64,000 nucleotides of DNA from positions 2,604,001-2,668,000 of the forward strand of contig NZ_CP080096.1 in NCBI RefSeq assembly GCF_019428685.1. The letters are read 5' to 3'. Shown here piece after piece: positions 27,295 to 35,847 of the stretch (its first letter is position 1; each line of letters starts with the position of its first letter). The translations under genes were made by a program, and so were the position numbers. The stretch comes from Paraburkholderia edwinii (GTDB lineage: Bacteria; Pseudomonadota; Gammaproteobacteria; Burkholderiales; Burkholderiaceae). Below the pieces are notes generated by a model. The model made no database searches, was not told where the DNA came from, and saw only the letters and a program-made list of their open reading frames with translations.

Positions 27295-30150
27295 CTAGGA
27301 ATTCGCCGCTTCGGGCGGCGATGCGCCGTCGTGTGGTTCTCCGAACGAATCCTTGCGACGCTCGCCGGACGATCCGCCGGAAGGCTCAAGCGACAGTTTC
27401 CTTTCAGGCGGCTTCGCGGAGGCGCGCTGCTTTGCGCCCGGATTCGCGCTCCCGCTCGCGCTCGCCGACGTCGTCGTGAACTTCACGTGATGTTCGGCTG
27501 CATCGTACGTGCACATGATGCTCGAGCCTTCGCCGATATCGCCCTTCAGCATCTCCTTCGCGAGCTCGTTTTCGATCAGTTGCCGGATCTGACGGCGCAA
27601 CTCACGCGCACCGAACTCGGGCCGGTAGCCTTCCGTCGCGAGATAGTCGACCACCGTATCGTCGAACTCGAGGTCGATGTCCTGGCTCCTGGCGAGACGC
27701 TTCACCTGTTCGAGCTGCAGCCGCACCACATGCCGCGTCTCATCGCGCGTCAGCGCCTTGAACAGGATGATGTCGTCGATACGGTTCAGGAATTCGGGCC
27801 TGAAATGCTGGCGCAACACGTTCATCACGCCGCTTTGCACGGTCGACACCGCATCGCCGCTCAGGAAGCCCGGACCCGCGCGCGTGTGTCCGCCAATCAC
27901 TTCGGCGCCCAGGTTGCTCGTCGCGATGATCAGCGTATTGCTGAAGTCGACCACGCGCCCTTTGCCGTCGGTCAGGCGCCCATCGTCGAACACCTGCAGC
28001 AGCACGTTGTACACGTCCGGGTGCGCCTTTTCGATTTCGTCGAACAGAATCACGCTATACGGACGGCGCCGCACGCGCTCGGTCAGTTGCCCGCCTTCAT
28101 CGTGTCCCACATAGCCGGGCGGCGAACCGATGAGCCGCGACACGGCGTGCCGCTCCATGTATTCGCTCATATCGATGCGCAGCATCGCCTCTTCGTCGCC
28201 GAACACCACTTCGGCCAGCGCTTTCGCGAGCTCGGTCTTGCCGACGCCCGTGGGCCCGAGGAACAGAAATACCGCGGTCGGCCGGTGGCGTGCCTGCAAG
28301 CCCGTGCGCGAGCGGCGCACCGCGTCGCTGACCGCCTGTACCGCCTGGTCCTGGCCGATCACGCGCTCGTGCAGCCGCTCTTCCATATTGAGCAGCCGTT
28401 CGCGTTCCTCAGTGGTGAGTTGTGCGACCGGAATGCCGGTGAGCTTCGCGACGATCTCCGCGATATTCGTCACGGTTACGTGCGACGTATTCGCCCCCAT
28501 GCCCGTCTTCCATGCATCGGTCGCCTCGCTGAGCGCGCGCTCCTTGTCCGCGATTTCGGTGTCGAGCGCGTGCGCGCGCTCGTATTGCTTGCGCGACGCC
28601 GCGTAGTCCTGCTCGCGATGCAGTTGCGCGAGCTCGGCTTCGTGCTCGAGTATCGCGGCCGGGCGCGAGGTGGCCGACAGATGCACCCGCGCGGCCGCCT
28701 GGTCGACGAGGTCGATCGCCTTGTCCGGCAGAAAGCGCCCGCTGATATAGCGGTCCGACAGTTCGGCCGCGCCGACGATCGCATCGTCCTGAATCGTCAC
28801 GCGATGGTGCGCCTCGAGCCGGTCGCGCAGCCCGCGCAGAATGTTGATGGTCTGCACGACGCTCGGCTCGGGCACGAGCACCGGCTGGAAGCGCCGCTCC
28901 AGCGCCGCGTCTTTTTCGATGTACTTCTGATACTCGGAGAGCGTAGTCGCGCCGATCAGGTTCAGTTCGCCGCGCGCCATCGCGGGCTTGAACACGTTCG
29001 CGATATCGAGGCCGCCCTCGCCACCGCCCTGCCCCGCGCCGACAATCGTATGCACTTCATCGACGAACAGCACGAGCGAATCGAGGTTCGCGGTAATTTC
29101 CTCGAGCAGTTGCTTGACGCGCTCCTCGAACTCGCCGCGAAACTTCGCGCCGGCCACGAGCGAATTTACGTTGAGCTCAACCAGGCGCTTGTCGCGCAGC
29201 GACTCAGGCACGTCGCCGTTCACCATCCGCTGGGCAAGCCCTTCGACGACGGCCGTTTTGCCGACGCCCGGTTCGCCGATCAGCACCGGGTTGTTCTTGC
29301 GGCGCCGTGCCAGCACTTCGACGAGCGTTTCAATTTCGCCCGACCGGCCGATCACGGGGTCTAGCCGGCCATCGCGCGCAAGCGCGGTCAGATCGCGGCT
29401 GAATTTATCGAGCTGCGGCGTATTCGACGGTGCGGCGACTGTTTCGCGTTTCATGCTCGGCCCGATGGCAGAGGCCGTCTGCGCACGCAACGCCTGCGTA
29501 TCGAGCCCGTATTTGACAAACAGATTGCTCGCAAAACTGTTGTTCACTTCGGCAAGGCCGATCAGCAGATGCTCGGGACCGACGTAGCTGTGGCCCAGTT
29601 CGCGCGAAGCAAGAAACGCGCGTTCGAGCGCGCTTTTCAGGCAAGGCGTGACGCCCATCTGATTGTCGGGCGGCGCTTCGAGCGCGGTGCGTTTGGGCGC
29701 ATTCGCATCGATATAGGCGCGCACGTCGGTGGACGAGATGCCGAGGCTTTTCAGAATCGAAATGATGACCGCGTTGTCGGCCAGTTCGTAAAGCAGATGC
29801 TCGGTATCGACTTCGCGTCTACCGAACTGCACGGCGCGTTCCGCCGCGCGTTGCAGCATTTCTTTTGCCAGATCGCTGAAATGCCGTTCGATATTGACGA
29901 CCGCTTCAGCGCCTTCGACGCGCTGCGGCACCGGGCGCGCGTACGTGGCCGCGTCGCCGAGTTCGTCGAGCTGATCGGGCATGGCGCTGCTAAACAGCGC
30001 CTCGAGCGGCGATAGCGTGCGCTGATGCCGTGTCAGCTGCTCGTAGTGGTAGTCGCATACATCGAGAATCCGCCTGCGTCCGCTCTGAAGCACTGCGAGC
30101 CGCACGCTCGCGGGCCTGACGCCGCAGATGTCACAGACTTGCCGTGCCAT
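27295..30150 (-). CDS. clpK: ClpK/ClpG-like AAA+ disaggregase
   Basis: A 951-residue class I Clp ATPase with two AAA+ modules: Walker A GEPGVGKT near 293 and GPTGVGKT near 632, followed by SEYMERHAVSRLIGSPPGYVGHDEGG. The short coiled middle region (about 430-490) is of ClpC/ClpG size. The N terminus carries a zinc-type CxxC...CxxH set (Cys6, Cys9, Cys32, His35) before a Clp-N repeat domain, as in ClpK/ClpG, the heat-resistance disaggregases. A Ser/Gly/Lys-rich disordered tail (about 890-951) follows. No clear ClpP-binding IGF/LGF loop is seen and no clpP is adjacent, which suits a stand-alone disaggregase. The start at MARQVCD has GGGAG upstream. Confidence 0.85.
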   Translation of the reverse strand: MARQVCDICGVRPASVRLAVLQSGRRRILDVCDYHYEQLTRHQRTLSPLEALFSSAMPDQLDELGDAATYARPVPQRVEGAEAVVNIERHFSDLAKEMLQRAAERAVQFGRREVDTEHLLYELADNAVIISILKSLGISSTDVRAYIDANAPKRTALEAPPDNQMGVTPCLKSALERAFLASRELGHSYVGPEHLLIGLAEVNNSFASNLFVKYGLDTQALRAQTASAIGPSMKRETVAAPSNTPQLDKFSRDLTALARDGRLDPVIGRSGEIETLVEVLARRRKNNPVLIGEPGVGKTAVVEGLAQRMVNGDVPESLRDKRLVELNVNSLVAGAKFRGEFEERVKQLLEEITANLDSLVLFVDEVHTIVGAGQGGGEGGLDIANVFKPAMARGELNLIGATTLSEYQKYIEKDAALERRFQPVLVPEPSVVQTINILRGLRDRLEAHHRVTIQDDAIVGAAELSDRYISGRFLPDKAIDLVDQAAARVHLSATSRPAAILEHEAELAQLHREQDYAASRKQYERAHALDTEIADKERALSEATDAWKTGMGANTSHVTVTNIAEIVAKLTGIPVAQLTTEERERLLNMEERLHERVIGQDQAVQAVSDAVRRSRTGLQARHRPTAVFLFLGPTGVGKTELAKALAEVVFGDEEAMLRIDMSEYMERHAVSRLIGSPPGYVGHDEGGQLTERVRRRPYSVILFDEIEKAHPDVYNVLLQVFDDGRLTDGKGRVVDFSNTLIIATSNLGAEVIGGHTRAGPGFLSGDAVSTVQSGVMNVLRQHFRPEFLNRIDDIILFKALTRDETRHVVRLQLEQVKRLARSQDIDLEFDDTVVDYLATEGYRPEFGARELRRQIRQLIENELAKEMLKGDIGEGSSIMCTYDAAEHHVKFTTTSASASGSANPGAKQRASAKPPERKLSLEPSGGSSGERRKDSFGEPHDGASPPEAANS

Positions 30151-30511
30151 AAGAGCTCCCCTGTGAAACGATTCGCGTAAGGAAAAACCCCGCAACCCGC
30201 GTCCGGCCTTGCCGGCGCAGATTCGATGCTACATGATCGGTGCGCGAAGCGCATTCAGGGTGCGAAGAGGCACGGCAATCGCAGGCTTCGTGCCTGATTC
30301 GAAATCGAAAGGAGCGTTATGTTCGTCGTGTACTGGCTCGAGGGGCTTGAAGACTTGAGGGGATTGAAGACTTGAGGGGCTTGAAGACTTGAGGGGCTCG
30401 CAGGACCCGGCGCGCGAAAATCAAAAAGCGCCGCCCACGCAAACCGCAAGCGTGAACAGCGCGCGAAACATAAAACCAGACTGATGCACCGGCATGCATG
30501 GCCGCACTACA
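30151..30511. other. clpK-grxC intergenic region
   Basis: A 361-bp gap between clpK and grxC (both minus). It holds the clpK promoter region and the 17-bp tandem repeats at 30340-30400. No coding gene is supported. Confidence 0.5.
30340..30400. repeat. 17-bp tandem repeats
   Basis: Three head-to-tail copies of GAGGGGMTTGAAGACTT (30340-30356, 30357-30373, 30374-30390) plus a partial fourth (GAGGGGCTCG, to 30400). Copies differ at one base. They lie about 190 bp upstream of the clpK start. Confidence 0.95.
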
Positions 30512-30778
30512 TCACACCTCCGCTGTGAGCAGCGCATCGAGACCGCCTTGCTTCTCGAGCGCACGCAAATCGTCGTAGCCGCCCACATGCGTGTCGCCGA
30601 CAAAGATTTGCGGCACCGTGCGGCGGCCGCTGCGTTCGATCATCTCGAGCGTCCTCGCCCGATTGTTCTCGATGTCGATTTCGCGGAACGCCGCGCCCTT
30701 GCCGCGCAATAACGCTTTCGCGGCAAGACAGTACGGACAGGTACGCTTCGTATAGAGCGTGATTTCAGACATCGTCAT
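30512..30778 (-). CDS. grxC: glutaredoxin 3
   Basis: An 88-residue glutaredoxin with the dithiol active site CPYC (Cys14, Cys17) in KRTCPYC, the cis-proline motif TVPQIFVGDTHVGGYDDL, and the usual GrxC length. It reduces disulfides and protein-glutathione adducts with glutathione in the cytoplasm. It lies 94 bp downstream of the AhpD-like gene in the same direction, so a small thiol-redox operon is possible. Confidence 0.95.
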   Translation of the reverse strand: MTMSEITLYTKRTCPYCLAAKALLRGKGAAFREIDIENNRARTLEMIERSGRRTVPQIFVGDTHVGGYDDLRALEKQGGLDALLTAEV

Positions 30779-30872
30779 CTCCAGAAGTTTGAAGTTGCGG
30801 CGCCGCTGCCGCGAGCGCGCGAATCTCGCGCGCCCGGCAGCGATCGTCAGTAGCCGGAACGATGGACAGCGG

Positions 30873-31397
30873 TCAGACTTCTTCGTCGACAGCCGGAAAG
30901 TCCACGTCCGTCTTCGCGACGTTGTTCAGGTAGTTCGTGAAGGTCACTTGCGCGACGACGGCGATGATCTCGACGATCCTGCTGTCGGTGATGCCCGCCT
31001 CACGCGCGGCAGCGACATCCGCATCGCTTACACGGCCGCGTTGGCTGGCCACCGCTTTCGCGAGCGTCGCGAGCGCGCTGCCTTCGCCGCGGCGCGCGGC
31101 GCGAATCGCGTCGTCGGCGAGGCCTGCGTGGCCGCCCAGCACCGTATGCGCGGCAAGACAGTACTCACAGCGGTTCACTTGCGACACCGCGAGCGCGATG
31201 ATCTCGCGTTCCGCCGCGCTGAGCTCCCCCTTCGACAGTTGCTGTTGTCCTTGCATGAAAGCGCCGAGCGAAGACGGCGAATTTGCGAAGACCTTGAAAA
31301 GATTCGGCAGGAAGCCCGTCGCCTTTTCGACTGCATGCAGCGACGCTTGCGCGGATGCCGGGGCTTCACCGATCGACAGGGTTTGAATGCGTGCCAT
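30873..31397 (-). CDS. AhpD-like alkylhydroperoxidase / carboxymuconolactone decarboxylase family protein
   Basis: A 174-residue all-helical protein of the AhpD/CMD superfamily. It carries the peroxidatic EREIIALAVSQVNRCEYCLAAH motif (CxxC at Cys77 and Cys80, His84) that marks alkylhydroperoxidase-type members. The chosen ATG (MARIQTL) follows AGGAGAAC; 13 upstream in-frame residues are unlike the family. Its neighbours are grxC and a cupin-AraC regulator upstream. A role in peroxide detoxification is inferred. Confidence 0.88.
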   Translation of the reverse strand: MARIQTLSIGEAPASAQASLHAVEKATGFLPNLFKVFANSPSSLGAFMQGQQQLSKGELSAAEREIIALAVSQVNRCEYCLAAHTVLGGHAGLADDAIRAARRGEGSALATLAKAVASQRGRVSDADVAAAREAGITDSRIVEIIAVVAQVTFTNYLNNVAKTDVDFPAVDEEV

Positions 31398-31739
31398 GGT
31401 AGTTCTCCTTGTGACAACCAATTGTTGAAAATGCAACCGAAGTGGTTTCGTTTAAATTCCGTCCGTCATCCAACGGATTGGTTGCACTTTACGGATTGGC
31501 GGCACGCACGTTAATGGCACGCTGGATCAAGAAATTGCCCGATCGGCTCACGGCCGCGGGCGGCGTGACGAGGGCATGGCGAGGGCGTTAGCTGGCAGAA
31601 CGATGGAAGCGTGGCCACCGCGGAATGCGGCGGCGGCAAAGACAAAATGGAGAAATGGCGGTAACCGCTAAAACACCCGATTACGCGCAAACGCGTAGCG
31701 CATCGGACGCGGCCACCCGGCAGCGCGGCGAACCACCGC
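31398..31739. promoter_or_regulatory. AhpD-like gene upstream region
   Basis: A 342-bp gap containing the widely spaced inverted repeat CAACCAAT (31415-31422) / ATTGGTTG (31477-31484) plus nested TGCAACC (31432-31438) / GGTTGCA (31480-31486). This may be an operator for the neighbouring AraC regulator. There is no supported gene. Confidence 0.4.
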
Positions 31740-32948
31740 CTACTTCGACTGCGGCTGCAGCTGAATATTGCCGCCTGTTGCACGCCAGCGCGCGGGCGTC
31801 ACGCCGATATGCCGCTTGAACACACGCTGGAACGCGGCCTCGGACTGATAGCCGACGGTCGAGCCGATCTCGGCCACCGATGTCGTCGTTTCGAGCAGCG
31901 CGCGGCCCGCGAGCGTCAGACGCACTTCGGTCAGCATATCGGTCGCGGAGCGGCCGATGGCATCCTGGAACTGCCGTACGAAGGTCGCGCGCGACATATG
32001 ACATAGCGCGGCGAACTGGTCGAGCGTCCACGGTTCGCCGGGATTTTCGAACATCGCGGAAAGCGCCGGCTGCAGCCGCGGCTGACCCGCCAGCGCAAGC
32101 AGTCCGCGCGGCGCATCGGCGCCTTCGCTCGCAAAACGCAGCGTCAGCGCGAACAGCGCAGCCGACAGATAGTTGATCAGGCATTCGCTGCCGGGGCTTT
32201 CGTCGAGCGCCTCCTCGCGCATCAACGAGACGATGCGCGCGAGCCGCGAGCCGGCGACGCTCGGCTGCGATGCGCCGCCAGCGGATGCATCTTCGCCGGC
32301 TGCATCTTCATCGGTAGAGGGAAAGCCAGAGTCAGAGTCAGAGGCATCGGCATGGCCGCCTTCACCCGCGACGTCCGCGATCCGTATCGCCCCGGCCGCT
32401 TCGTCGCGCGCGGCCTCGGCCGCCTCCGACGCCTCAGACGTCACGTCCGACGTCACCTCGGACATCGCCTCCGGCGAGGTCCCGCGCACCCCCGCATACG
32501 GCAGGCGCGGCGCCGCCTGCCCCGCCGCCACCGACCCCGTACTGACCACGAGCCTCGCCGGCAAATGCTCGCGCAACAGCCGCTCCGGCATCGCGCCGAC
32601 CAGGAAGCGCCCGCACAGCAGGTCGGCGACCGGCCCCGAACTGCCGTTTTCGACGACCGTCAGCGTGATATTGCGCCGCTTGACCGCCGGCGCGGGCGGC
32701 GCACCGCTGCCGTCATGAATGCGGTGCGGCGTGCCAGTCGGGAACAGGATCACGTCGCCGGCCGTGAGCCTGCGCGGTGGCCCGTTGCCGTCCTCGAGCA
32801 CGGCTTCCCCGGCCAGCAGCACGTGATACGGAATCTCGTGCACGCCGGCCGTACCCACTTCAACCACCCATGGCGAGCCGAAATGGCAGCGCTCGTCGAT
32901 GCGTCCATTGACCGGCGTCAGCGAAAGAAAGCGGCTTAGCAGATCCAT
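31740..32948 (-). CDS. cupin-AraC family transcriptional regulator with acidic linker
   Basis: A 402-residue regulator. It has an N-terminal cupin-type sensor (HEIPYHVLLAGEAVLEDG, PRRLTAGDVILFPTGTPHRIHDG) and a C-terminal AraC double helix-turn-helix (WTLDQFAALCHMSRATFVRQFQDAIGRSATDML and SVAEIGSTVGYQSEAAFQRVFKRHIGVTPARWR). Between them is an unusual low-complexity acidic stretch (about 165-240, rich in Glu, Asp, Ser, Ala), longer than in the family. The start MDLLSRFLSL is chosen on family grounds; no clear ribosome site is seen. It is divergent from the flavoprotein gene and upstream of the AhpD-like gene, either of which could be its target. Confidence 0.88.
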   Translation of the reverse strand: MDLLSRFLSLTPVNGRIDERCHFGSPWVVEVGTAGVHEIPYHVLLAGEAVLEDGNGPPRRLTAGDVILFPTGTPHRIHDGSGAPPAPAVKRRNITLTVVENGSSGPVADLLCGRFLVGAMPERLLREHLPARLVVSTGSVAAGQAAPRLPYAGVRGTSPEAMSEVTSDVTSEASEAAEAARDEAAGAIRIADVAGEGGHADASDSDSGFPSTDEDAAGEDASAGGASQPSVAGSRLARIVSLMREEALDESPGSECLINYLSAALFALTLRFASEGADAPRGLLALAGQPRLQPALSAMFENPGEPWTLDQFAALCHMSRATFVRQFQDAIGRSATDMLTEVRLTLAGRALLETTTSVAEIGSTVGYQSEAAFQRVFKRHIGVTPARWRATGGNIQLQPQSK

Positions 32949-33129
32949 ATGAGTCGTTTGAGCAATTTGTTGATCCGTTAGCGAATTCGCACGCGGCGAT
33001 GACCGACGTACAGTGAGTCCATCGAATGCAGGCAAGACCTGCGCCCGATTCTACTGGACGACGGCGCGGTGCATGACGAGCAGCTTTCAAACCATGCGCG
33101 CAGTGCATTCAAACGAACTGGAGCAACAG

Positions 33130-34539
33130 ATGAAAACGATTCATATCGATGTCGCAGTGATCGGCGCCGGCAGCGCCGGTCTGCCGGCGTACCGTGCGGC
33201 GAAGGCCGCGGGCGCGTCGGCGCTCCTGATCGAAGGCGGCCCTTACGGCACCACGTGTGCGCGGGTCGGCTGTATGCCGTCGAAGCTGTTGATCGCGGCG
33301 GCCGAAGCCGCCCATGCGGCCGCGAGCACCGCGCCGTTCGGTGTGCATGTGGACGGCACGATCCGCATCGACGGGCGCGAAGTGATGCAGCGCGTGAAAA
33401 GCGAGCGCGACCGCTTCGTCGGGTTCGTCGTGGAAAGCGTCGAAGGCATTCCGGCCGAGGACCGCCTGCTCGGCTACGCGAAGTTCGTCGACGACAACCT
33501 GCTGCAGATCGGCGACCACACACGTGTGCACGCACGCAGCGTGGTGATCGCGACCGGCTCGTCGCCGTATGTGCCGGCGATGTATCGCGCGCTCGGCGAC
33601 CGCGCGATCGTCAACGACGATGTGTTCAGCTGGGACGATCTGCCCCGCAAGGTGGCGGTGGTCGGCGCGGGCGTGATCGGTCTCGAACTGGGCCAGGCGC
33701 TTGCACGGCTCGGCGTCGATGTGACGATGCTCGGTGCGCGCGGCCGCGTCGGTCCGCTGACCGATCCGGTGATCCGCGGGTACGCGCAGAACGTGTTCAG
33801 CGAGGCGTTCCGCTTCGAGCCGCGCGCCGAAATCGAAGCGGCGACGCGCGACGGCGACACGGTCCATTTGCGCTACCGCGCGAGCGACGGCACGCTTGTT
33901 GAAGATACGTTCGACTATGTGCTCCTCACCGCGGGCCGCCGCCCGAATATCGACAAGCTCGCGCTCGGCAACACGACGCTCGAACTCGACCAGACCGGCA
34001 TGCCCGTCTACGACCCGCTCACCTTGCAAGCCGGCAAGCATGCGGTGTTTATCGCGGGCGACGCGAACGGCGTGCTGCCGCTGCTGCACGAAGCCGCCGA
34101 CGAAGGCCGCGCGGCCGGCACGAACGCCGCGCGCTACCCGAACGTCGCGCCGCTCGTGCGCCGTGCGCCGATTTCGGTGCTGTTCTCGGACCCGGGCATC
34201 GCGATGGTCGGCGCGCGGCATGCCGATCTCGTGCCGGGCAGCTTCGTCGCGGGCGAGGTGAGTTTCGAGGATCAGGGCCGCAGCCGCGTGATGCTGCGCA
34301 ATCGCGGACTCATGCACGTCTACGTGGACAAGGCGACGCGGCGTTTCGTGGGCGCCGAGTGGATCGGGCCGGATGCGGAGCATATCGCGCATCTGCTGTC
34401 GTGGGCGCTGCAGATGAACCTGACGGTCGACGCGATGCTCGAGATGCCGTTCTACCACCCGGTCGTCGAAGAAGGCTTGCGTACCGCGTTGCGCAATGCG
34501 GTCGCGCTGTTGAAGGCCGAGCACAAAGTCGCCGCCTGA
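33130..34539 (+). CDS. dihydrolipoyl-dehydrogenase-like FAD disulfide oxidoreductase
   Basis: A 469-residue class I pyridine-nucleotide-disulfide oxidoreductase. It has FAD motif VIGAGSAGLPAY (about 10-21), redox-active CARVGCMPSK (Cys43, Cys48), NAD motif VVGAGVIGLELGQAL (about 178-192), a second FAD contact VFIAGDANG, and C-terminal active-site HPVVEEGL. It resembles dihydrolipoyl dehydrogenase, but no 2-oxoacid dehydrogenase or glycine-cleavage genes are nearby, so the true electron partner is uncertain. The start MKTIHIDV has GGAG upstream. It is divergent from the cupin-AraC regulator. Confidence 0.9.
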   Translation: MKTIHIDVAVIGAGSAGLPAYRAAKAAGASALLIEGGPYGTTCARVGCMPSKLLIAAAEAAHAAASTAPFGVHVDGTIRIDGREVMQRVKSERDRFVGFVVESVEGIPAEDRLLGYAKFVDDNLLQIGDHTRVHARSVVIATGSSPYVPAMYRALGDRAIVNDDVFSWDDLPRKVAVVGAGVIGLELGQALARLGVDVTMLGARGRVGPLTDPVIRGYAQNVFSEAFRFEPRAEIEAATRDGDTVHLRYRASDGTLVEDTFDYVLLTAGRRPNIDKLALGNTTLELDQTGMPVYDPLTLQAGKHAVFIAGDANGVLPLLHEAADEGRAAGTNAARYPNVAPLVRRAPISVLFSDPGIAMVGARHADLVPGSFVAGEVSFEDQGRSRVMLRNRGLMHVYVDKATRRFVGAEWIGPDAEHIAHLLSWALQMNLTVDAMLEMPFYHPVVEEGLRTALRNAVALLKAEHKVAA

Positions 34540-34546
34540 CCGGCAC

Positions 34547-34582
34547 CGCGGCTTTCGCGCAGTGGTATGCGTGAAAGCCGCG
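34547..34582. terminator. hairpin between convergent genes
   Basis: CGCGGCTTTCGCGCA (34547-34561) pairs with TGCGTGAAAGCCGCG (34568-34582) over 15 positions with one G-T, loop GTGGTA. It lies between the stops of the flavoprotein gene (plus) and the first FlxA-like gene (minus). It lacks a clear T tract on either strand. Confidence 0.6.
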
Positions 34583-34601
34583 CCCGTCGCAAGCGCAGCG
34601 T

Positions 34602-35150
34602 TTACGCTTGCGTATTGATCAGACCGCCCGCGGTTTGTCCTTGCTGCATCAGCAGTTCCGCAAGCTGCGCGGTCGCGACGCCGATCGCGCCTTGTATCGA
34701 CGCGGCCTCGCCCTGCAGCGAAGCGACGGCCGGATTCGGACTGCCATCGGGGGTACGCATCCGCTCGGCCGCCGCGATTTGCGACTGCACGCCGGCGAGT
34801 TGTGCCTTGAGTCGCGCGATCAATTCCTCGAGTTGCTCGATCGCGGGGTTGGACGAGCCCGAGTTGCTGCCCGATGCGCCGGCCGCCAGCATGCCGGCAA
34901 CGCGGCCAAGGCCGCTGGCGTTCGCCGTGCCTGATCCGGACGATGAGCCGGACGATGAGCCGGACGAAGTCGACGAAGCGCCCGACGATCCCGCTTGCGA
35001 ACCGGACGATCCCGACGAGCCCGACGCGCCGTTCGCGCCGCCGGCGGCATTGCCCGCGGCCTGATTCGCGGAAGCGCCCTGTGACGGGCTCGAGGTTGCG
35101 CTGGTCGGAGCACGCGTCGCTGCCACACCCGTAATGGCTTGCACGGTCAT
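34602..35150 (-). CDS. FlxA-like low-complexity/coiled-coil protein, copy 1
   Basis: A 182-residue protein of uncertain function. It has a conserved start MTVQAITGVAAT, then a Gly/Ser/Ala-rich disordered stretch (about 20-100), then a coiled-coil segment AIEQLEELIARLKAQLAGVQSQ (103-124). A helical C terminus ends GQTAGGLINTQA. It is paralogous to the gene at 35296-35847, with best agreement at the two ends and in the coil. There is no signal peptide or membrane segment. The architecture resembles FlxA-like proteins, whose E. coli founder is a sigma-28 flagellar-regulon gene, and a sigma-28-like promoter lies 35 bp upstream. The family assignment is inference. Confidence 0.78.
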   Translation of the reverse strand: MTVQAITGVAATRAPTSATSSPSQGASANQAAGNAAGGANGASGSSGSSGSQAGSSGASSTSSGSSSGSSSGSGTANASGLGRVAGMLAAGASGSNSGSSNPAIEQLEELIARLKAQLAGVQSQIAAAERMRTPDGSPNPAVASLQGEAASIQGAIGVATAQLAELLMQQGQTAGGLINTQA

Positions 35151-35184
35151 CGTCGGTCACCTGCCTTGAAAAGGGGATATCAGC

Positions 35185-35212
35185 ATATCGGCGCGGCCTC
35201 GCGCTTTCTTTA
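35185..35212 (-). promoter_or_regulatory. sigma-28 (FliA)-like promoter of FlxA-like copy 1
   Basis: On the minus strand TAAA (35212-35209) and GCCGATAT (35192-35185) are separated by 16 bases. They match the sigma-28 -35 (TAAA) and -10 (GCCGATAA) elements, with one base more spacing than the enteric optimum. The -10 ends exactly 35 bp before the start codon, as at copy 2. Confidence 0.65.
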
Positions 35213-35295
35213 GTCGAACCCATGCACAGCCGAAGTGAGCGGCACGCGCAACAGCACCGCGCCCCGGCCCTCCGATTGAACCGCGGCAAGCTCGC

Positions 35296-35847
35296 CTACG
35301 CCTGCGTATCGATCACTCCGCCCGTGGTTTGCCCCTGCTTCATCACGAGTCCGGCAAGCTCCGACGCCGCGCTGAGAATCGCACCTTCTATCAGATGCGC
35401 CTCGGACTGCAGCGCATTCATGGCCGGGTTCGGGCCGCCGCCGGGAACACGCTGCCGCGCGACAACCGCAATCTGCTGTTGCACCTGCGCCAGTTCCGCT
35501 TTCAGACGCTCGACCAAAGCGTCGAGTTGCTGGATCGCGGAGCTCGCCTTGCCCGAGCCGTTGCCTGAGCCGTTGCCTGAGCCGCTGCCCGCTGCGCCGC
35601 CAAGGCCGGGGATGCCACCCACGCCGCCCGCGTTCGCCGCGCCCGAACCCGCGCCCGCGCCCTTGCCCGACGAGGCCGGCGACGACCCCGGGGCGCCCGT
35701 CTGCGAATCTGCCGAACCGGACGTGCCGCCCGCCGAGCCGTTCGCGTTGTTACTGGCCGCACCCGTGTTCGCCGACGTGTCCGCCGTGTTCGGGTTGGCG
35801 CCGGCCGCGGCCGTGCTCGCGACGCCGGAGATACCTTGCACGATCAT
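35296..35847 (-). CDS. FlxA-like low-complexity/coiled-coil protein, copy 2
   Basis: A 183-residue paralogue of the adjacent gene. It starts MIVQGISGVAST, has a Gly/Ser/Asn/Ala-rich disordered region (about 15-103) including a GNGS repeat, a coiled coil AIQQLDALVERLKAELAQVQQQ (104-125), and ends GQTTGGVIDTQA. AGGTGAT precedes the ATG. There is no signal sequence. The shared termini suggest selection on both ends, with the middle free to drift. It sits 145 bp upstream of copy 1, each copy behind its own sigma-28-like promoter. Confidence 0.78.
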   Translation of the reverse strand: MIVQGISGVASTAAAGANPNTADTSANTGAASNNANGSAGGTSGSADSQTGAPGSSPASSGKGAGAGSGAANAGGVGGIPGLGGAAGSGSGNGSGNGSGKASSAIQQLDALVERLKAELAQVQQQIAVVARQRVPGGGPNPAMNALQSEAHLIEGAILSAASELAGLVMKQGQTTGGVIDTQA

